A DNA stretch of 64,000 bases from Bacteroidia bacterium (GCA_025999115.1 BNWW01000001.1:1-64000); one strand, 5' to 3'. Shown: positions 1 through 9,113, counted from the stretch's first letter. Made by a program: numbers and translations. The notes: generated by a model not told the origin, from the letters alone.

Positions 1-287
1 GTTCGTCTTTGTACCAAACCAAGCGTAAACAAAGTGTTTTCACCACTTTTTTCTTCCGCGTTTTCTTTTTTCCTTTCTCTTCTATTTCTATTTCAATTGT
101 TTCCTTGTATTTTATATGTATATGTTCGGTCAGCATGTGCACTTTCAATCCGCCTTTCTTTTTGCCATCGTCCTTTCGGTTACGACCCACGCCTTTCATT
201 ATCTCCGAAAAAAGCGTTATCGTACTCGAATCAAATGCGTAAAAATCCTCAAAACTTACGCCTTCCTTGTTGTACTTTTTTCGACGG
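1..287 (-). pseudogene. IS4-like DDE transposase fragment, 5'-truncated, runs off left edge
   Basis: The minus strand from about 287 down to the window edge is open and encodes FYAFDSSTITLFSEIMKGVG, followed by GRNRKDDGKKKGGLKVHML. This is the first catalytic-Asp segment of IS4-like DDE transposases found in Bacteroidota. The residues that normally precede this aspartate, roughly the first 100-150 by family knowledge, are absent: at 288 the reading frame meets an inverted repeat instead. The C-terminal part lies outside the window. A lysine-rich stretch (EEKGKKKTRKKK) follows the DDE segment. Because the start is missing I call it a remnant. The exact IS family is uncertain. Confidence 0.7.
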
Positions 288-417
288 CTGACCGACTAAA
301 TTTTTTTCGCTATCTTTGCCCATCGTTGTAATTTTATTGGTGGTACAACAAATTTACAACTTTGGGGCGAAACCGCAAGGGATTAACCCCTTTTTTTGAT
401 TTTTTTTAGTCGGTCAG
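288..417. repeat. 130-bp segment bounded by 13-bp inverted repeats (MITE-like)
   Basis: CTGACCGACTAAA at 288-300 is exactly reverse-complemented at 405-417, and both arms continue inward into a T or A run. The interior holds no ORF but contains TATCTTTG (about 311-318), a Bacteroidota -7 box on the plus strand. The flanks belong to two different broken transposases, so no target duplication is visible. It may be a MITE or a deletion derivative of an IS whose ends are these repeats. Confidence 0.55.
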
Positions 418-545
418 TAGTGATTAATTACATCAAAAATCAACAAGAACATCATAAAAAAGAAAGTTTTGTTGATGAAATAAAACGTATTTTCAAAGAA
501 AATGGGATTGATTTGGATGAAAAATGGTTTTGGCAAGATGAATAA
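417..545 (+). pseudogene. IS200/IS605-type TnpA (REP-associated transposase) C-terminal remnant
   Basis: Reading from 420 to the TAA at 543-545 gives VINYIKNQQEHHKKESFVDE, then a tail ending in IDLDEKWFWQDE. This matches the C-terminal helix and tail of IS200-like tyrosine transposases, where YIKNQxEHHKK is characteristic. Everything upstream, including the HUH and Tyr motifs, is missing and replaced by the inverted-repeat segment. The three-hairpin repeat follows directly, the arrangement expected of a REP-associated transposase next to its cognate hairpins. Confidence 0.7.
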
Positions 546-546
546 A

Positions 547-650
547 TTCAACTCCTCGGAGTTGAAGTGTGGAAGGATGTAGTCTTTTTTTACCTCGGGC
601 TGCGCTACGCTTGCACCGAGGTTACTCAAATAGAAGACCTTTCGGTCTTC
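547..650 (+). repeat. Three-hairpin REP-like repeat, copy 1
   Basis: Three consecutive palindromes: TTCAACTC-CTCG-GAGTTGAA (547-566), an ACCTCGG/CCGAGGT stem, and GAAGACC-TTTC-GGTCTTC ending at 650. The same array occurs at 19226-19325. Copy 1 directly follows the TAA of the TnpA remnant, so it may be the transposon end or a REP/BIME-type element mobilised by it. Confidence 0.75.
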
Positions 651-829
651 CCGATGTAGACAAATTTTGCAGTCTTCTCAGCATAGTATTCGAGCCGACT
701 TCCTTTCCACCCAGCACCTCAATGTACTATTTACCCAATAAACACAGAATTTTATTGTTACCCCGCTTTCAAACCCTAACCGTTTTTTTCCAAAAATTAT
801 CTACCAAATCATTTCCTTACACACCAACG

Positions 830-1903
830 CTACACTATCCTTTGATAATGGCAAAACAATAATTTCCCGTCATTATCGTGCAGGTGCATCCCATTACCTT
901 CGCAGTAGCGCCACATCGCGCAGGCCGCACAATCGCCGGTTTTTGCCCAATCGCGGTTGCGGAAAGGGACGAAACGGTTTTGCCAAACTTCCCAAAAATG
1001 ATCTTGATAGATATTGCCCTGATTGAAGTTGGCGCGGATGCTTGGGCAAGCGGAAATCGCGCCGTCGGCCAGCACGGAGGCGACATTTATGCCTGCATGA
1101 CATTGATAAAAATAGTCGCGCACTTCCATTTCGTAATCGCCCAGAAAACCTTCACAGCCGTAATTGAGTTTGATTTTTCCTTCTTGTCGTGTACTTTTGA
1201 TGAAATCAAGCACTGCCGTAAATTCTTCGTCCGAAAGTTGCAATTCGGATAATTCCGCCGCTCGTCCGACAGGGAAAATGGTAAAAATGCGCCATTCCTT
1301 TACCCCTAAATCAATCAAAAATTGCTTAAATTCAGCTAATTGCAGCAGATTTTTCTTGTTCACACAAGTAACGATGTCCCAAGCGATCAGTCGTTTTTCA
1401 TTTATTAAAAGTTGGATGGCCTTTACGGCTCGCTCGTAACTTTTCGGGTTTCCACGCAGCCAGTTGTGCGCCTCCTCAAATCCGTCTAAACTAATCGTAA
1501 TCGTGTGCATTCCGGCAAGGATAAGAGAGTTTAATCGTTTGTTGTCGAGCAACATCCCATTTGAAACTATTCCCCACGGGAAACCGCGCCGGTTAAGTTC
1601 GGCGCCGCAAACTTCCAAATCGCGGCGCACCAATGCCTCGCCGCCGGTAAAGATGATAAATGTTTTGTTAGGGTTGAGGTGCGGTGTAATTTCGTCGATC
1701 ACGCGCAGGAAATCGGTGACAGGCATATCCGATTGATTGGCAGACACTTTACAATCGCTTCCGCAATGTTTGCAGGCCAAATTACAGCGCAAAGTACATT
1801 CCCAAAACAGCGTATTCAATTCATGTAGTTTTGCTTGATTGTGCCGCATTGTGCGAAAAAGTTCTAGCCCGATACGTTTGCGAAAAGAGGGTTTTTTATT
1901 CAT
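830..1903 (-). CDS. Radical SAM/SPASM enzyme of the rSAM/lipoprotein system
   Basis: Iron-sulfur radical SAM enzyme of unknown substrate. The CxxxCxxC cluster motif is seen as CNLACKHC, about 40 residues from the start, followed by the GGEAL motif and a (beta/alpha)6 pattern. A C-terminal SPASM-type cysteine set (YQCHAG, SACPSI, GDCAACAMWRYCEGN, FCHYQ) suggests auxiliary clusters. The ATG at 1903 is chosen over the one at 1921 because it forms an ATGAATAA overlap with the stop of the upstream lipoprotein gene, giving about 357 residues. Tight pairing with that lipoprotein matches the Bacteroidota rSAM/lipoprotein families (TIGR04133/TIGR04134). A role in modifying the lipoprotein is inferred; the reaction is unknown. 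Confidence 0.85.
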   Translation of the reverse strand: MNKKPSFRKRIGLELFRTMRHNQAKLHELNTLFWECTLRCNLACKHCGSDCKVSANQSDMPVTDFLRVIDEITPHLNPNKTFIIFTGGEALVRRDLEVCGAELNRRGFPWGIVSNGMLLDNKRLNSLILAGMHTITISLDGFEEAHNWLRGNPKSYERAVKAIQLLINEKRLIAWDIVTCVNKKNLLQLAEFKQFLIDLGVKEWRIFTIFPVGRAAELSELQLSDEEFTAVLDFIKSTRQEGKIKLNYGCEGFLGDYEMEVRDYFYQCHAGINVASVLADGAISACPSIRANFNQGNIYQDHFWEVWQNRFVPFRNRDWAKTGDCAACAMWRYCEGNGMHLHDNDGKLLFCHYQRIV

Positions 1904-2390
1904 TAGCAGAGTCAAGTTCAATGTCTTGGGTTACGGTATATTCGCCGCGATACCAACCGTTTTCCGGTTTTGTTTTTTGGGCATTGTCGAAATCTACTCC
2001 AACGGTTTTATTGATATACACTCCATTTTCTGTGCTGTCTATGTCTTCTGCAAATAATTCTACCCTATTATTGTCCAAATACGGCACATAACGAATTTCA
2101 TAATTGCCGTTAGTACCGGTTGTGTCGGGCAAAAATTGTTGTTTGTAATATTCGGTATAGATAGTGCCATACATTGGCGCAAAAGAAGAAAGTTCGCCGA
2201 CTTTTATTCCTTTGATGGGCGATCCGGTTTTGTGGTCGACCACTTTTCCTTTAATCACATAATCGGAATAGGGCGCGCCGTATTCTTCTCTTGAACCTGC
2301 TCCTTCACAGTTGGTAAAACCCAACAAACCCATTAGCGCGGCAAGCAAGAAATTAAAGCCTTTTAAAAAGGAATGATTCAGTTTCTTCAT
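1896..2390 (-). CDS. Radical SAM-associated putative lipoprotein
   Basis: 164-residue exported protein with a hydrophobic signal peptide and a lipobox-like LLGFTNC ending at about residue 28. The mature part starts with a glycine/tyrosine-rich linker (EYGAPYSDYVIKGKVVD) and continues as a CarboxypepD-reg/Ig-like beta module (GKVVDHKTGSPIKGIKVGEL). The EYGAPxxxYxxKGxVxD start is the signature of the TIGR04134-type partner of rSAM/SPASM enzymes. It is translationally coupled to the enzyme gene downstream by an 8-bp overlap. The linker is a plausible modification site, but no modified residue can be deduced from sequence. Confidence 0.85.
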   Translation of the reverse strand: MKKLNHSFLKGFNFLLAALMGLLGFTNCEGAGSREEYGAPYSDYVIKGKVVDHKTGSPIKGIKVGELSSFAPMYGTIYTEYYKQQFLPDTTGTNGNYEIRYVPYLDNNRVELFAEDIDSTENGVYINKTVGVDFDNAQKTKPENGWYRGEYTVTQDIELDSANE

Positions 2391-2456
2391 GATTTATTAT
2401 TTATTTTTTAGCAATGCGTTATTCGCATTTTATATTTTTGTTTGTTTATGATTTTG

Positions 2457-2490
2457 CAAAGTTAGCATAAAATCTTCGATTACACACAAA
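2457..2490 (-). promoter_or_regulatory. Promoter of the rSAM/lipoprotein operon
   Basis: On the minus strand, TTTG (2490-2487) is followed after 22 nt by TAACTTTG (2464-2457), fitting the Bacteroidota -33/-7 consensus. It leaves a leader of roughly 60 nt before the lipoprotein ATG at 2390. Confidence 0.6.
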
Positions 2491-2564
2491 CGCAAAATAA
2501 CAGACAAAATTTATAGGGGAAATATACAAATTTCTTGATATATCCCGGCAAAAAACAAGAAAAT

Positions 2565-2596
2565 AAAAAACGGCGCAAACCTTTCGATCTACGCCG
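2565..2596 (-). terminator. Intrinsic terminator of pckA
   Basis: Read on the minus strand, 2596-2571 folds into an 11-bp stem, including G-T pairs, closed by a GAAA tetraloop. It is followed directly by TTTTTTATTTT. It lies about 50 bp past the pckA stop codon. Confidence 0.8.
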
Positions 2597-2648
2597 CTTC
2601 GTTTTTGAAACCTGATAAAGTTTTTGAAACTCAACAGGTTTTGTAATT

Positions 2649-4238
2649 TTACAACTGAGGTCCCGAAGGAATCAAATCTTTACCTTCCGGCAAGTATTGT
2701 TCAAAGTTCTTGATGTATTTGGCAGCCAACGATTTTGCTTTGGTTTCCCATTCGCTCACGTTTGCACCGTAAGTGGTGCGCGGATCCAAAATATCGGAAA
2801 CGCCCGGCAATGCTTTCGGAGCAACCAAATTCAAGATAGGCACATTGATCGTTTCTGCTTTGTCGATTGAACCGTCGATGACGGCGTCGATGATGGCGCG
2901 CGTATCTTTCAACGAAATGCGTTTGCCTGTGCCATTCCAACCGGTGTTTACTAAATAGGCTTTTGCACCGTGTTCTTTCATTTTCTTAGCCAATACGCTT
3001 GCATATTGGGTCGGGTGCAAAGTCAAGAATGCTTCGCCGAATGCAGGAGAGAACGAAGGAACCGGTTCGGTGATACCGCGTTCCGTTCCGGCTAATTTTG
3101 AAGTATAACCGCAAAGGAAGTGATATTGAGCCGATTTTTCGTCCAAAATAGAAACCGGAGGCAATACGCCGAAGGCATCAGCCGACAAATAAATGATCTT
3201 TTTCGCGTGACCGGCACGAGAAGGAAGAACGATTTTGTTGATGTGATAAATCGGATAAGAAACGCGGGTATTTTCCGTTTTAGAGGCTTCTTTTGAATAG
3301 TCGGGAGTACCGTCTGCTTTTACCGTTACGTTTTCCAACAAAGCATCTCTGCGGATAGCGCGCCAGATGTCGGGTTCGTTTTCTTTGCTCAAGTCGATTA
3401 CTTTTGCATAGCAACCGCCTTCGTAGTTGAATACGCCGTTGTCGTCCCAACCGTGTTCGTCGTCGCCGATGAGGTAACGTTTCGGATCGGCGGACAAAGT
3501 GGTTTTTCCTGTTCCGGAAAGACCGAAGAATACCGCTACGTCGCCGTCTTTGCCTACGTTGGCCGAGCAGTGCATAGAAGCAATGCCACGTAATGGCAGA
3601 TAGTAGTTCTGCATGGAGAACATCCCTTTTTTCATTTCGCCGCCGTACCAAGTACCGCCGATGATTTGCTCTTTTTCGGTCAAGTTGAACAATACATAAA
3701 CTTCAGAGTTCAAATTGTGTTTTTGCCAATCCGGATCGGTCGTTTTTGAACCGTTGAATACTACGAAATCGGGTTCGCCGTAGTTTGCCAATTCGTAGTG
3801 AGAAGGACGAATGAACATATTGGTTACAAAGTGAGCCTGCCAAGCAACTTCCACGATGAAACGAACTTTCATACGAGTATCTTCGTTTGTTCCGCAGTAT
3901 GTATCAACTACATACAATTTTTCAGCTTTGTTCAATTCTTTGATCGTGTTGGCTTTCAAATCGTTCCAAACTTCGGTTGTCGTCGGTTTATTGATGTTGC
4001 CATCCCACCAGATCGTGTTTTCAGAGGTCGCATCTTTTACGATGAAACGGTCTTTAGGAGAACGGCCGGTAAATTTTCCCGTATCAACCGATACGGCGCC
4101 GGTGTTTGTTACAATACCTTTTTCGAATCCTTCATTTTTCGGATCCATTTCTGCTTGAAAAAGCTCTTCATAAGACGGATTGTAAACAACAGGAATGTTG
4201 TTGTTAATTCCGTACTTACTTAAATCTAAATTTGCCAT
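2649..4238 (-). CDS. pckA: Phosphoenolpyruvate carboxykinase (ATP)
   Basis: 529 residues, the usual length of the ATP-type enzyme, which interconverts oxaloacetate + ATP and PEP + CO2 + ADP. In anaerobic Bacteroidota it often runs toward carboxylation in succinate/propionate fermentation. Seen: the substrate motif [15 protein letters not shown] near residue 55, the P-loop [13 protein letters not shown], the metal/kinase-2 segment [15 protein letters not shown], and a C-terminal [11 protein letters not shown]. It stands alone between its own promoter (4316-4309) and terminator (2596-2565). No anomalies are seen. Confidence 0.98.
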   Translation of the reverse strand: MANLDLSKYGINNNIPVVYNPSYEELFQAEMDPKNEGFEKGIVTNTGAVSVDTGKFTGRSPKDRFIVKDATSENTIWWDGNINKPTTTEVWNDLKANTIKELNKAEKLYVVDTYCGTNEDTRMKVRFIVEVAWQAHFVTNMFIRPSHYELANYGEPDFVVFNGSKTTDPDWQKHNLNSEVYVLFNLTEKEQIIGGTWYGGEMKKGMFSMQNYYLPLRGIASMHCSANVGKDGDVAVFFGLSGTGKTTLSADPKRYLIGDDEHGWDDNGVFNYEGGCYAKVIDLSKENEPDIWRAIRRDALLENVTVKADGTPDYSKEASKTENTRVSYPIYHINKIVLPSRAGHAKKIIYLSADAFGVLPPVSILDEKSAQYHFLCGYTSKLAGTERGITEPVPSFSPAFGEAFLTLHPTQYASVLAKKMKEHGAKAYLVNTGWNGTGKRISLKDTRAIIDAVIDGSIDKAETINVPILNLVAPKALPGVSDILDPRTTYGANVSEWETKAKSLAAKYIKNFEQYLPEGKDLIPSGPQL

Positions 4239-4308
4239 TGTTAAATAAATTTAATGAATTATTAATTATTGAATTTTGTCTTCTGCTTGCCTATTAAAAA
4301 AAACCGTG

Positions 4309-4316
4309 CAAAAGTA
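4309..4316 (-). promoter_or_regulatory. -7 box upstream of pckA
   Basis: TACTTTTG on the minus strand fits the TAnnTTTG consensus about 70 nt before the pckA ATG. The -33 element is not obvious. Confidence 0.5.
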
Positions 4317-4338
4317 CGATTTTTCTTTCATATTTCGG

Positions 4339-5802
4339 TTATTTTTTCCGAATTTTCTTAATCCATTTCTGAAATGCAATCTTCCAATCGTCGGGATTCA
4401 ACATCGTGGAATCGTTCAAAGCCTGATAAGTAAAGAAAACGCCCAAAATCAGCAGAATCGCCGAACTGAACCATACGCCTTGCCAAACCGGCCACACGTC
4501 TTGCTTGACCATCTTCGTACCGAATAAATCGACCGTATAATACAACAAATAAAGGAAAACCGAAAGCACGGCCGGCATTCCCAAACCGCCTTTACGAATA
4601 ATGGCTCCCAAGGGCGCTCCGATAAAAAAGAACAGCAAACACGACAAAGCCAACGAAAAGCGTTTGTAATATTGGGAAATATGTGAAAGTAAGACTTTGC
4701 GTTCATCACTCTGTCGCATCGCAGTATAGTTGTAATCCGATTGAAGGCGGTCGGTTTTGCTTCGCGCCTGTTCCAAATAATTAAGTTGCGATTCCAATGG
4801 AAGTTGCGCATAAAACGCATCCCATCCCTGCATCAGCAAAGAATCTTTTTTAGTTGAAAGTGAACGATTTGGCATTGAAGTAAATTTGTCGGTAAACGTA
4901 TTGGCATAAATGTTGTGTTTAAAATAGGCAGTAGTTTGCCGATTGGCGCTATCCTGTTCTTGTCGTACCGAATCAATAAAAAGACTCAATTCGCTCATGT
5001 TTTTGCCGATGTCGCGACTGCCCATAATGGATTCATCGACCATTTCGAAATTCGTATTGAAAGAAATCAAAATCGTGCGCATCCCAAATGTTTCGCGGCG
5101 ATAAAGGTTTTTATCGTTCGGCAAACGGTTTTTTTTGCTGTAATTCTCAAATAATTCGCCGCTATACAGGCTCAATACCAGATTTTGTTTATCGTCCGAC
5201 ATATCCAAACGTCCCGAATCGGCGGCGATAACCGTTGCATTTTCAAAACCTTTGGAATAATCGTAAATCATCAAATCGCGCAACACTCCGGTTTTTTTGT
5301 CTTTCCGGCGCACATAGACATTGTAGCCTGTAATTTCCTTATAAAAAGAACCTTCGGGAATATCCAATTCGGGTGAAGTCTGTTTGAGCGAAAGCACAAT
5401 CGTAAGCATTTTGGCTTGTGCTCGCGGTGCCAATTCATTTTGAAAATACAGCGAAACGGCCGAAAGAAACAAAACCATCACAATCAACGGCTTCATAATT
5501 TGGAGAAGCGAAATGCCCGACGCTTTCATCGCCAGCAACTCGAGGTGTTCACCCAAATTTCCAAACGTCATCAGCGAAGCCAGCAAAATAGCCAAAGGCA
5601 GAGCCATCGGCGTAAAATTCAAGGAAGCGTAGAAAAACAATTTTGCCAGCACGTCGATACCAACGCCTTTTCCGACCATATCGCTCACATACATCCACAA
5701 AAAATGCATCAGCAAAATGAACAAACAAACGCTGAACGTGGCCAACAGCAAGGGCAGAAACGTACCCAAAACAAATGTATGCAGCCTTTTGATTCGGAAC
5801 AT
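4339..5802 (-). CDS. LptF/LptG (YjgP/YjgQ) family LPS-transport permease
   Basis: 487-residue inner-membrane permease. Three N-terminal transmembrane helices (about residues 10-120) come first, including MALPLAILLASLMTFGNLGEH, then a large periplasmic beta domain (about 130-370). Three C-terminal helices follow, with FFIGAPLGAIIRKGGLG. This is the LptF/G topology that works with LptB to extract lipopolysaccharide and pass it to LptC/LptA. The periplasmic domain carries an insertion rich in charged residues around 250-330, longer than in proteobacterial homologues, as is common in Bacteroidota. It is the last gene of a tight minus-strand set (3-5 bp gaps) after the DUF5618 and T9SS-cargo genes. 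Whether it is LptF or LptG cannot be decided. Confidence 0.9.
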   Translation of the reverse strand: MFRIKRLHTFVLGTFLPLLLATFSVCLFILLMHFLWMYVSDMVGKGVGIDVLAKLFFYASLNFTPMALPLAILLASLMTFGNLGEHLELLAMKASGISLLQIMKPLIVMVLFLSAVSLYFQNELAPRAQAKMLTIVLSLKQTSPELDIPEGSFYKEITGYNVYVRRKDKKTGVLRDLMIYDYSKGFENATVIAADSGRLDMSDDKQNLVLSLYSGELFENYSKKNRLPNDKNLYRRETFGMRTILISFNTNFEMVDESIMGSRDIGKNMSELSLFIDSVRQEQDSANRQTTAYFKHNIYANTFTDKFTSMPNRSLSTKKDSLLMQGWDAFYAQLPLESQLNYLEQARSKTDRLQSDYNYTAMRQSDERKVLLSHISQYYKRFSLALSCLLFFFIGAPLGAIIRKGGLGMPAVLSVFLYLLYYTVDLFGTKMVKQDVWPVWQGVWFSSAILLILGVFFTYQALNDSTMLNPDDWKIAFQKWIKKIRKK

Positions 5803-5805
5803 AAG

Positions 5806-6978
5806 TTATTTTTTGATGATTTTTTGCGAAACCGTGTTTTTTCCGGTGCGCAGAGTAACAATATACGTTCCTTCGGGCAAAAATTGCGCCGGAACGCTTT
5901 CACCGTCGTTAATAAACCGGTTGAGAAGCCGTTTGCCGCTCATATCGGAAATCATCAACCACGAATTATCGGCGATTCCCGATACTTGAAAATATTGATA
6001 AACCGGATTCGGATAAATAGAGAAACGGCTTTGATTTTCGGGCAATTCAGGAATGCTCGAAAATGTTTTTTGCGAATAGAAATAGGAATAGACGACAGAC
6101 GAAGTTTCCAATTTATCCCAATCAAAAACGGAAACCGAAACCGGAAAATCGTGATCGGCGCCATATTGATATTCGGTTCGTTGGCGATTGTTCCAAGCGT
6201 TTTGTTTTTCGTCCCAAGAAGATTCGATGAGTGTTTGCAAACGGTTGTTTTCGTCGTAAAGATATTCGATTTGCCGTTGTTCCGTCCAGTCTTTTCGTGT
6301 TTCATTCCATTGGTAACGGATTTCCGACGACAAGCGATTTTCGGCGTCATATCGTACAAAAACGGCTTCTTGGTTCCGGTTTTGTAAATAAAGCGTTGCA
6401 ATCAGCAAACGGCCGCCGGCATCGTAAGCATATTCCGACGAATAAGCGGGATTCCACGTTTGTGAAGTTGCATTCCACTTGTAAGCGGCAGATTCATGGG
6501 TTTGGTCGATGTATTTATCAGTCGGCAACCAATCGTTGTTTTGCCGTTGATAGAAGCGGCATTCATTTTGATTTATTTCGGATTTCCAAAGCGGAAGCCA
6601 ATTTTGTTGTTGCGCATCCATGGAATAGGCGGTGGTGATGATTCCGTTGTTGTATTGTGTTTCGGATTTACCGGAGGTTTTCCATGTTTGTATTGCGGGT
6701 TGAAATACCGATGAAATGACCGAGATTTCGTTGCGTTGGTTGTTGTAATGATATTCCGATTTCCGGTTTGGAATCCAAGCGGTTTGCAAATCAGGACGGA
6801 TATATCGCATTTCGGAAGCAATTTGTCCGAAAACGGCGTATTCAAAAGCGATTTTTTCGATGTGTCGTTCCGATTGGTTTTCAACAATCACGCTATCCAC
6901 ACACCATTTTGTAGATACTTCGGCAAACAAACTCCAAGAAATACATCCAAAAAAGATGAATAAAACGGTTTTTCTCAT
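5806..6978 (-). CDS. Secreted protein with YD-like repeats and a T9SS C-terminal sorting domain
   Basis: 390-residue exported protein. A signal peptide (VLFIFFGCISWSLFAE) is followed by repeats of the type YDxxxRLxxxxxxxWNxxxxxW (RHS/YD-like, about residues 50-300), for example YLYDENNRLQTLIESSWDEK. The C-terminal ~75 residues form a Por secretion/T9SS type A sorting domain: IYPNPVYQYFQVSG, then DMSGKRLLNRF and EGTYIVTLRTGKNTVSQKIIKK-like end. Such domains direct export across the outer membrane and surface attachment in Bacteroidota with a type IX system. It lies 3 bp upstream of the LPS permease gene; a functional link is not evident. The biological role is unknown. Confidence 0.85.
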   Translation of the reverse strand: MRKTVLFIFFGCISWSLFAEVSTKWCVDSVIVENQSERHIEKIAFEYAVFGQIASEMRYIRPDLQTAWIPNRKSEYHYNNQRNEISVISSVFQPAIQTWKTSGKSETQYNNGIITTAYSMDAQQQNWLPLWKSEINQNECRFYQRQNNDWLPTDKYIDQTHESAAYKWNATSQTWNPAYSSEYAYDAGGRLLIATLYLQNRNQEAVFVRYDAENRLSSEIRYQWNETRKDWTEQRQIEYLYDENNRLQTLIESSWDEKQNAWNNRQRTEYQYGADHDFPVSVSVFDWDKLETSSVVYSYFYSQKTFSSIPELPENQSRFSIYPNPVYQYFQVSGIADNSWLMISDMSGKRLLNRFINDGESVPAQFLPEGTYIVTLRTGKNTVSQKIIKK

Positions 6979-6983
6979 TCTAA

Positions 6984-7379
6984 TTATTGCTTTTGATAGT
7001 ATTTGGCGGTCTTGTCGATTACGTCTTTTGCCGCAACCAAACCACCTTGCACTACCTTATAATTCAGGTTTCCATCATAACCCAAGACCAAATGCAATGT
7101 TTCATAAGCATTATGGAGGATGCGCGGAAATTTTTTATCAACTTTTGCGACGGCTGTTGTATAATCATCGATATTCACTCTTTTGCGCTTGTCTTTCCTT
7201 ACATTAAACGTAGCGTCAAGCGCAAGCAACACACCAACCCATGCGGTATGTCCCGCCATTTTAACATATTTCGGGTCGGAATAATAATTACCATCCTTCC
7301 CTGCTTTTTCGGAAAGAATCTGTTTGGCGTTCTGCAAATAGCGTTCCGCCTCTTCCATTGGATTTACTAACGGCTTCAT
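6984..7379 (-). CDS. DUF5618 family protein
   Basis: 131-residue cytoplasmic, mainly helical protein. The segments EEAERYLQNAKQILSEKAGK, YVKMAGHTAWVGVLLALDA and AYETLHLVLGYDGNLN match the DUF5618 family of small Bacteroidota proteins, whose function is unknown. The fold resembles HEPN-like helical bundles, but that is inference. It is the first gene of a minus-strand set with the T9SS cargo (5-bp gap) and the LPS permease, behind a TACCTTTG -7 box at 7414-7407. Confidence 0.8.
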   Translation of the reverse strand: MKPLVNPMEEAERYLQNAKQILSEKAGKDGNYYSDPKYVKMAGHTAWVGVLLALDATFNVRKDKRKRVNIDDYTTAVAKVDKKFPRILHNAYETLHLVLGYDGNLNYKVVQGGLVAAKDVIDKTAKYYQKQ

Positions 7380-7406
7380 AGTTTTAATATTTTAAATTTC
7401 ACGCTG

Positions 7407-7444
7407 CAAAGGTAGCTATCTTTTTGAAAAAAAGTGTAATTTTG
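7407..7444. promoter_or_regulatory. Divergent promoters of the DUF5618 and pfkB-family genes
   Basis: TACCTTTG on the minus strand (7414-7407) faces the DUF5618 gene and TAATTTTG on the plus strand (7437-7444) faces the kinase gene. The second box lies inside the longest possible kinase ORF (7424), so translation should start downstream of it, at 7454. Confidence 0.6.
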
Positions 7445-7453
7445 CGACGATTT

Positions 7454-8386
7454 ATGTGTAAAATTATCGGCATCGGCGAAAGCATTTTGGACATCGTATT
7501 CCAAAATAACCAACTGCAGAAAGCGGTTCCGGGCGGCTCAACGTTCAATTGCATGATTTCTTTGGCGCGTAGCGGACTTCCTGCGACATTCATTACCGAA
7601 TTGGGAAACGACCGCACCGGCCGCCTGATTCAATCGTTTATGCAAGAAAACGGCCTTTCCACCGAACATATTTATATTTTTGACGACGGAAAAACCCCTG
7701 TTTCTATGGCTTTTTTAGACAAAAACCGGAATGCCGAATACGTTTTTTACTCCGATTTTCCCGAAAAACGATTGGATATTCGTTTCCCTGCAATCAATGC
7801 TGGCGATGTAGTTGTTTTCGGTTCCTATTTCGCTGTGAATCCAGGTTTGCGTGATAAAATGGGCGATTTTTTAAGATATGCCCAATCGCAAAAAGCGCTT
7901 TTGTATTACGACATTAATTTCAGAAAAGCGCACGCTTCGGAAAGAGCGGAATTAATACCCGTTTTCATCGAAAATTTTGCGTTTGCTGATGTAATCCGTT
8001 GCTCCGACGAAGATTTAGCCGTTTTATTCCCAAAACAAACCATTTCATCGATATATAATCAATATTTTTTGCCGCAAAAAAAACCGTTGATTATTACGCA
8101 AGGTTCCAACAATATTGTATTGAAAACGCCGAATTGGGAAACTAAATATCCGGTGGAAGCGATAATTCCGGTTAGCACCATTGGCGCCGGCGATAATTTC
8201 AATGCAGGTTGGATCTATGGATTTATCCAAAATCAATTAAAACTCGAAGATTTACCGTTTTTATCGGCTTCGCAATGGGAAAGTTTGATGGATTACGCTC
8301 AAAAGTTTGCACGGGAAGTTTGTTTATCGTTGGAAAACTACATTTCTATACACTCTTCCCTTGATAATCCGGGGAAGAGCATATAG
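7454..8386 (+). CDS. PfkB-family carbohydrate kinase
   Basis: About 310 residues, the usual ribokinase/PfkB size; it phosphorylates a sugar or nucleoside with ATP. Seen: N-terminal IIGIGESILDIVFQ, the PfkB signature 1 region PGGSTFNCMISLARSG, and near the C-terminus STIGAGDNFNAGWIYG, with the catalytic Asp and anion hole (GAGD). The ATG at 7454 is chosen because the TAATTTTG promoter box ends at 7444. The substrate cannot be read from sequence; fructokinase-like is plausible. An 8-bp hairpin (CTCTTCCC/GGGAAGAG, 8353-8379) overlaps the last codons and may slow or end transcription before the convergent pseudogene. Confidence 0.85.
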   Translation: MCKIIGIGESILDIVFQNNQLQKAVPGGSTFNCMISLARSGLPATFITELGNDRTGRLIQSFMQENGLSTEHIYIFDDGKTPVSMAFLDKNRNAEYVFYSDFPEKRLDIRFPAINAGDVVVFGSYFAVNPGLRDKMGDFLRYAQSQKALLYYDINFRKAHASERAELIPVFIENFAFADVIRCSDEDLAVLFPKQTISSIYNQYFLPQKKPLIITQGSNNIVLKTPNWETKYPVEAIIPVSTIGAGDNFNAGWIYGFIQNQLKLEDLPFLSASQWESLMDYAQKFAREVCLSLENYISIHSSLDNPGKSI

Positions 8387-8399
8387 AAAGTTTATAGGT

Positions 8400-9113
8400 T
8401 TAAAAGAAAATACTGATACTCAAACTTGTAATGGGCATTGCATTGATAGTAAATGAATCATTGCCCGGTGATATTAAATTTTCTTTTACACTGACTTGAT
8501 AAGTTTCCCATTCTTCGGTGGTGGAGTAAATCGTTCCGCCATTTGTTCCCCACATTTCGAGTGCAATTTCTCCACCAATGGCAAGATTTGGCATCAGAAA
8601 AACATCTACACCTACAATACCTCGCAATCCATAAATGAAATTACTGCTCTGTTTGTTGTACAGAGTACGGACTCCATTGTTAATATTTCCATTGAAATTA
8701 TAACTCGAAGGAATGGGATTGGTCTGAGAAACAGGATTGCCATAAGTATAAGTATCGGTCAATTTGCCATAACCCAGAAATATTTCTCCACCAACATAGC
8801 CCTGAATCCTGCGAAAAAATCCGATACGTCGTTCGTAGCCATCGCCAATTTCAAAATTACTGTTTCGGCGCGCCCATTTATCCGATGTTTACGTCAATTT
8901 CCAACCGTAGCCGAAGCGCCGATTTCGAATCAAGAAAATATTTACCCATAATATTTTGGAACGAAAGGACTGAAATGCAGGAGCATTTGCCGAATTTCCA
9001 CCACTGAAATTCAGCAAATCAGCGGCATATTCAAGAAAGGGTGCAGCATCAATTACCAAAGCAAAATCGCCGGATTGCGGCAATAGAGAGCTTTTTTTAG
9101 ATTCTTCTTGTGC
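8400..9113 (-). pseudogene. Outer-membrane beta-barrel protein, frameshifted and lacking its signal peptide
   Basis: Homologous barrel segments are read in three frames. AQEESKKSSLLPQSGDFALV and the following ~35 residues share the frame of the upstream ORF. Next, GKYFLDSKSALRLRLEIDVN is in a second frame (about 8895-8960). A third frame runs DKWARRNSNFEIGDGYERR...GYVGGEIFLGYGKL to the stop at 8400, ending in the aromatic SLSISIFF typical of barrel termini. So at least two frameshifts (near 8970 and 8885) have inactivated an OMP of about 240 residues. The native signal peptide is gone; see the HTH fusion ORF. Confidence 0.75.

Noticed and set aside
1..331. Plus-strand ORFs at the left edge
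   Set aside because: The minus strand encodes a recognisable transposase segment over the same bases.
2446..2634. 62-codon minus-strand ORF between the lipoprotein gene and pckA
   Set aside because: It contains the pckA terminator and the promoter of the rSAM operon; no recognisable features.
5416..6387. 323-codon plus-strand ORF opposite the LPS permease and T9SS cargo
   Set aside because: It is antisense to two genes with clear domains and its own translation shows only a basic, low-complexity pattern.
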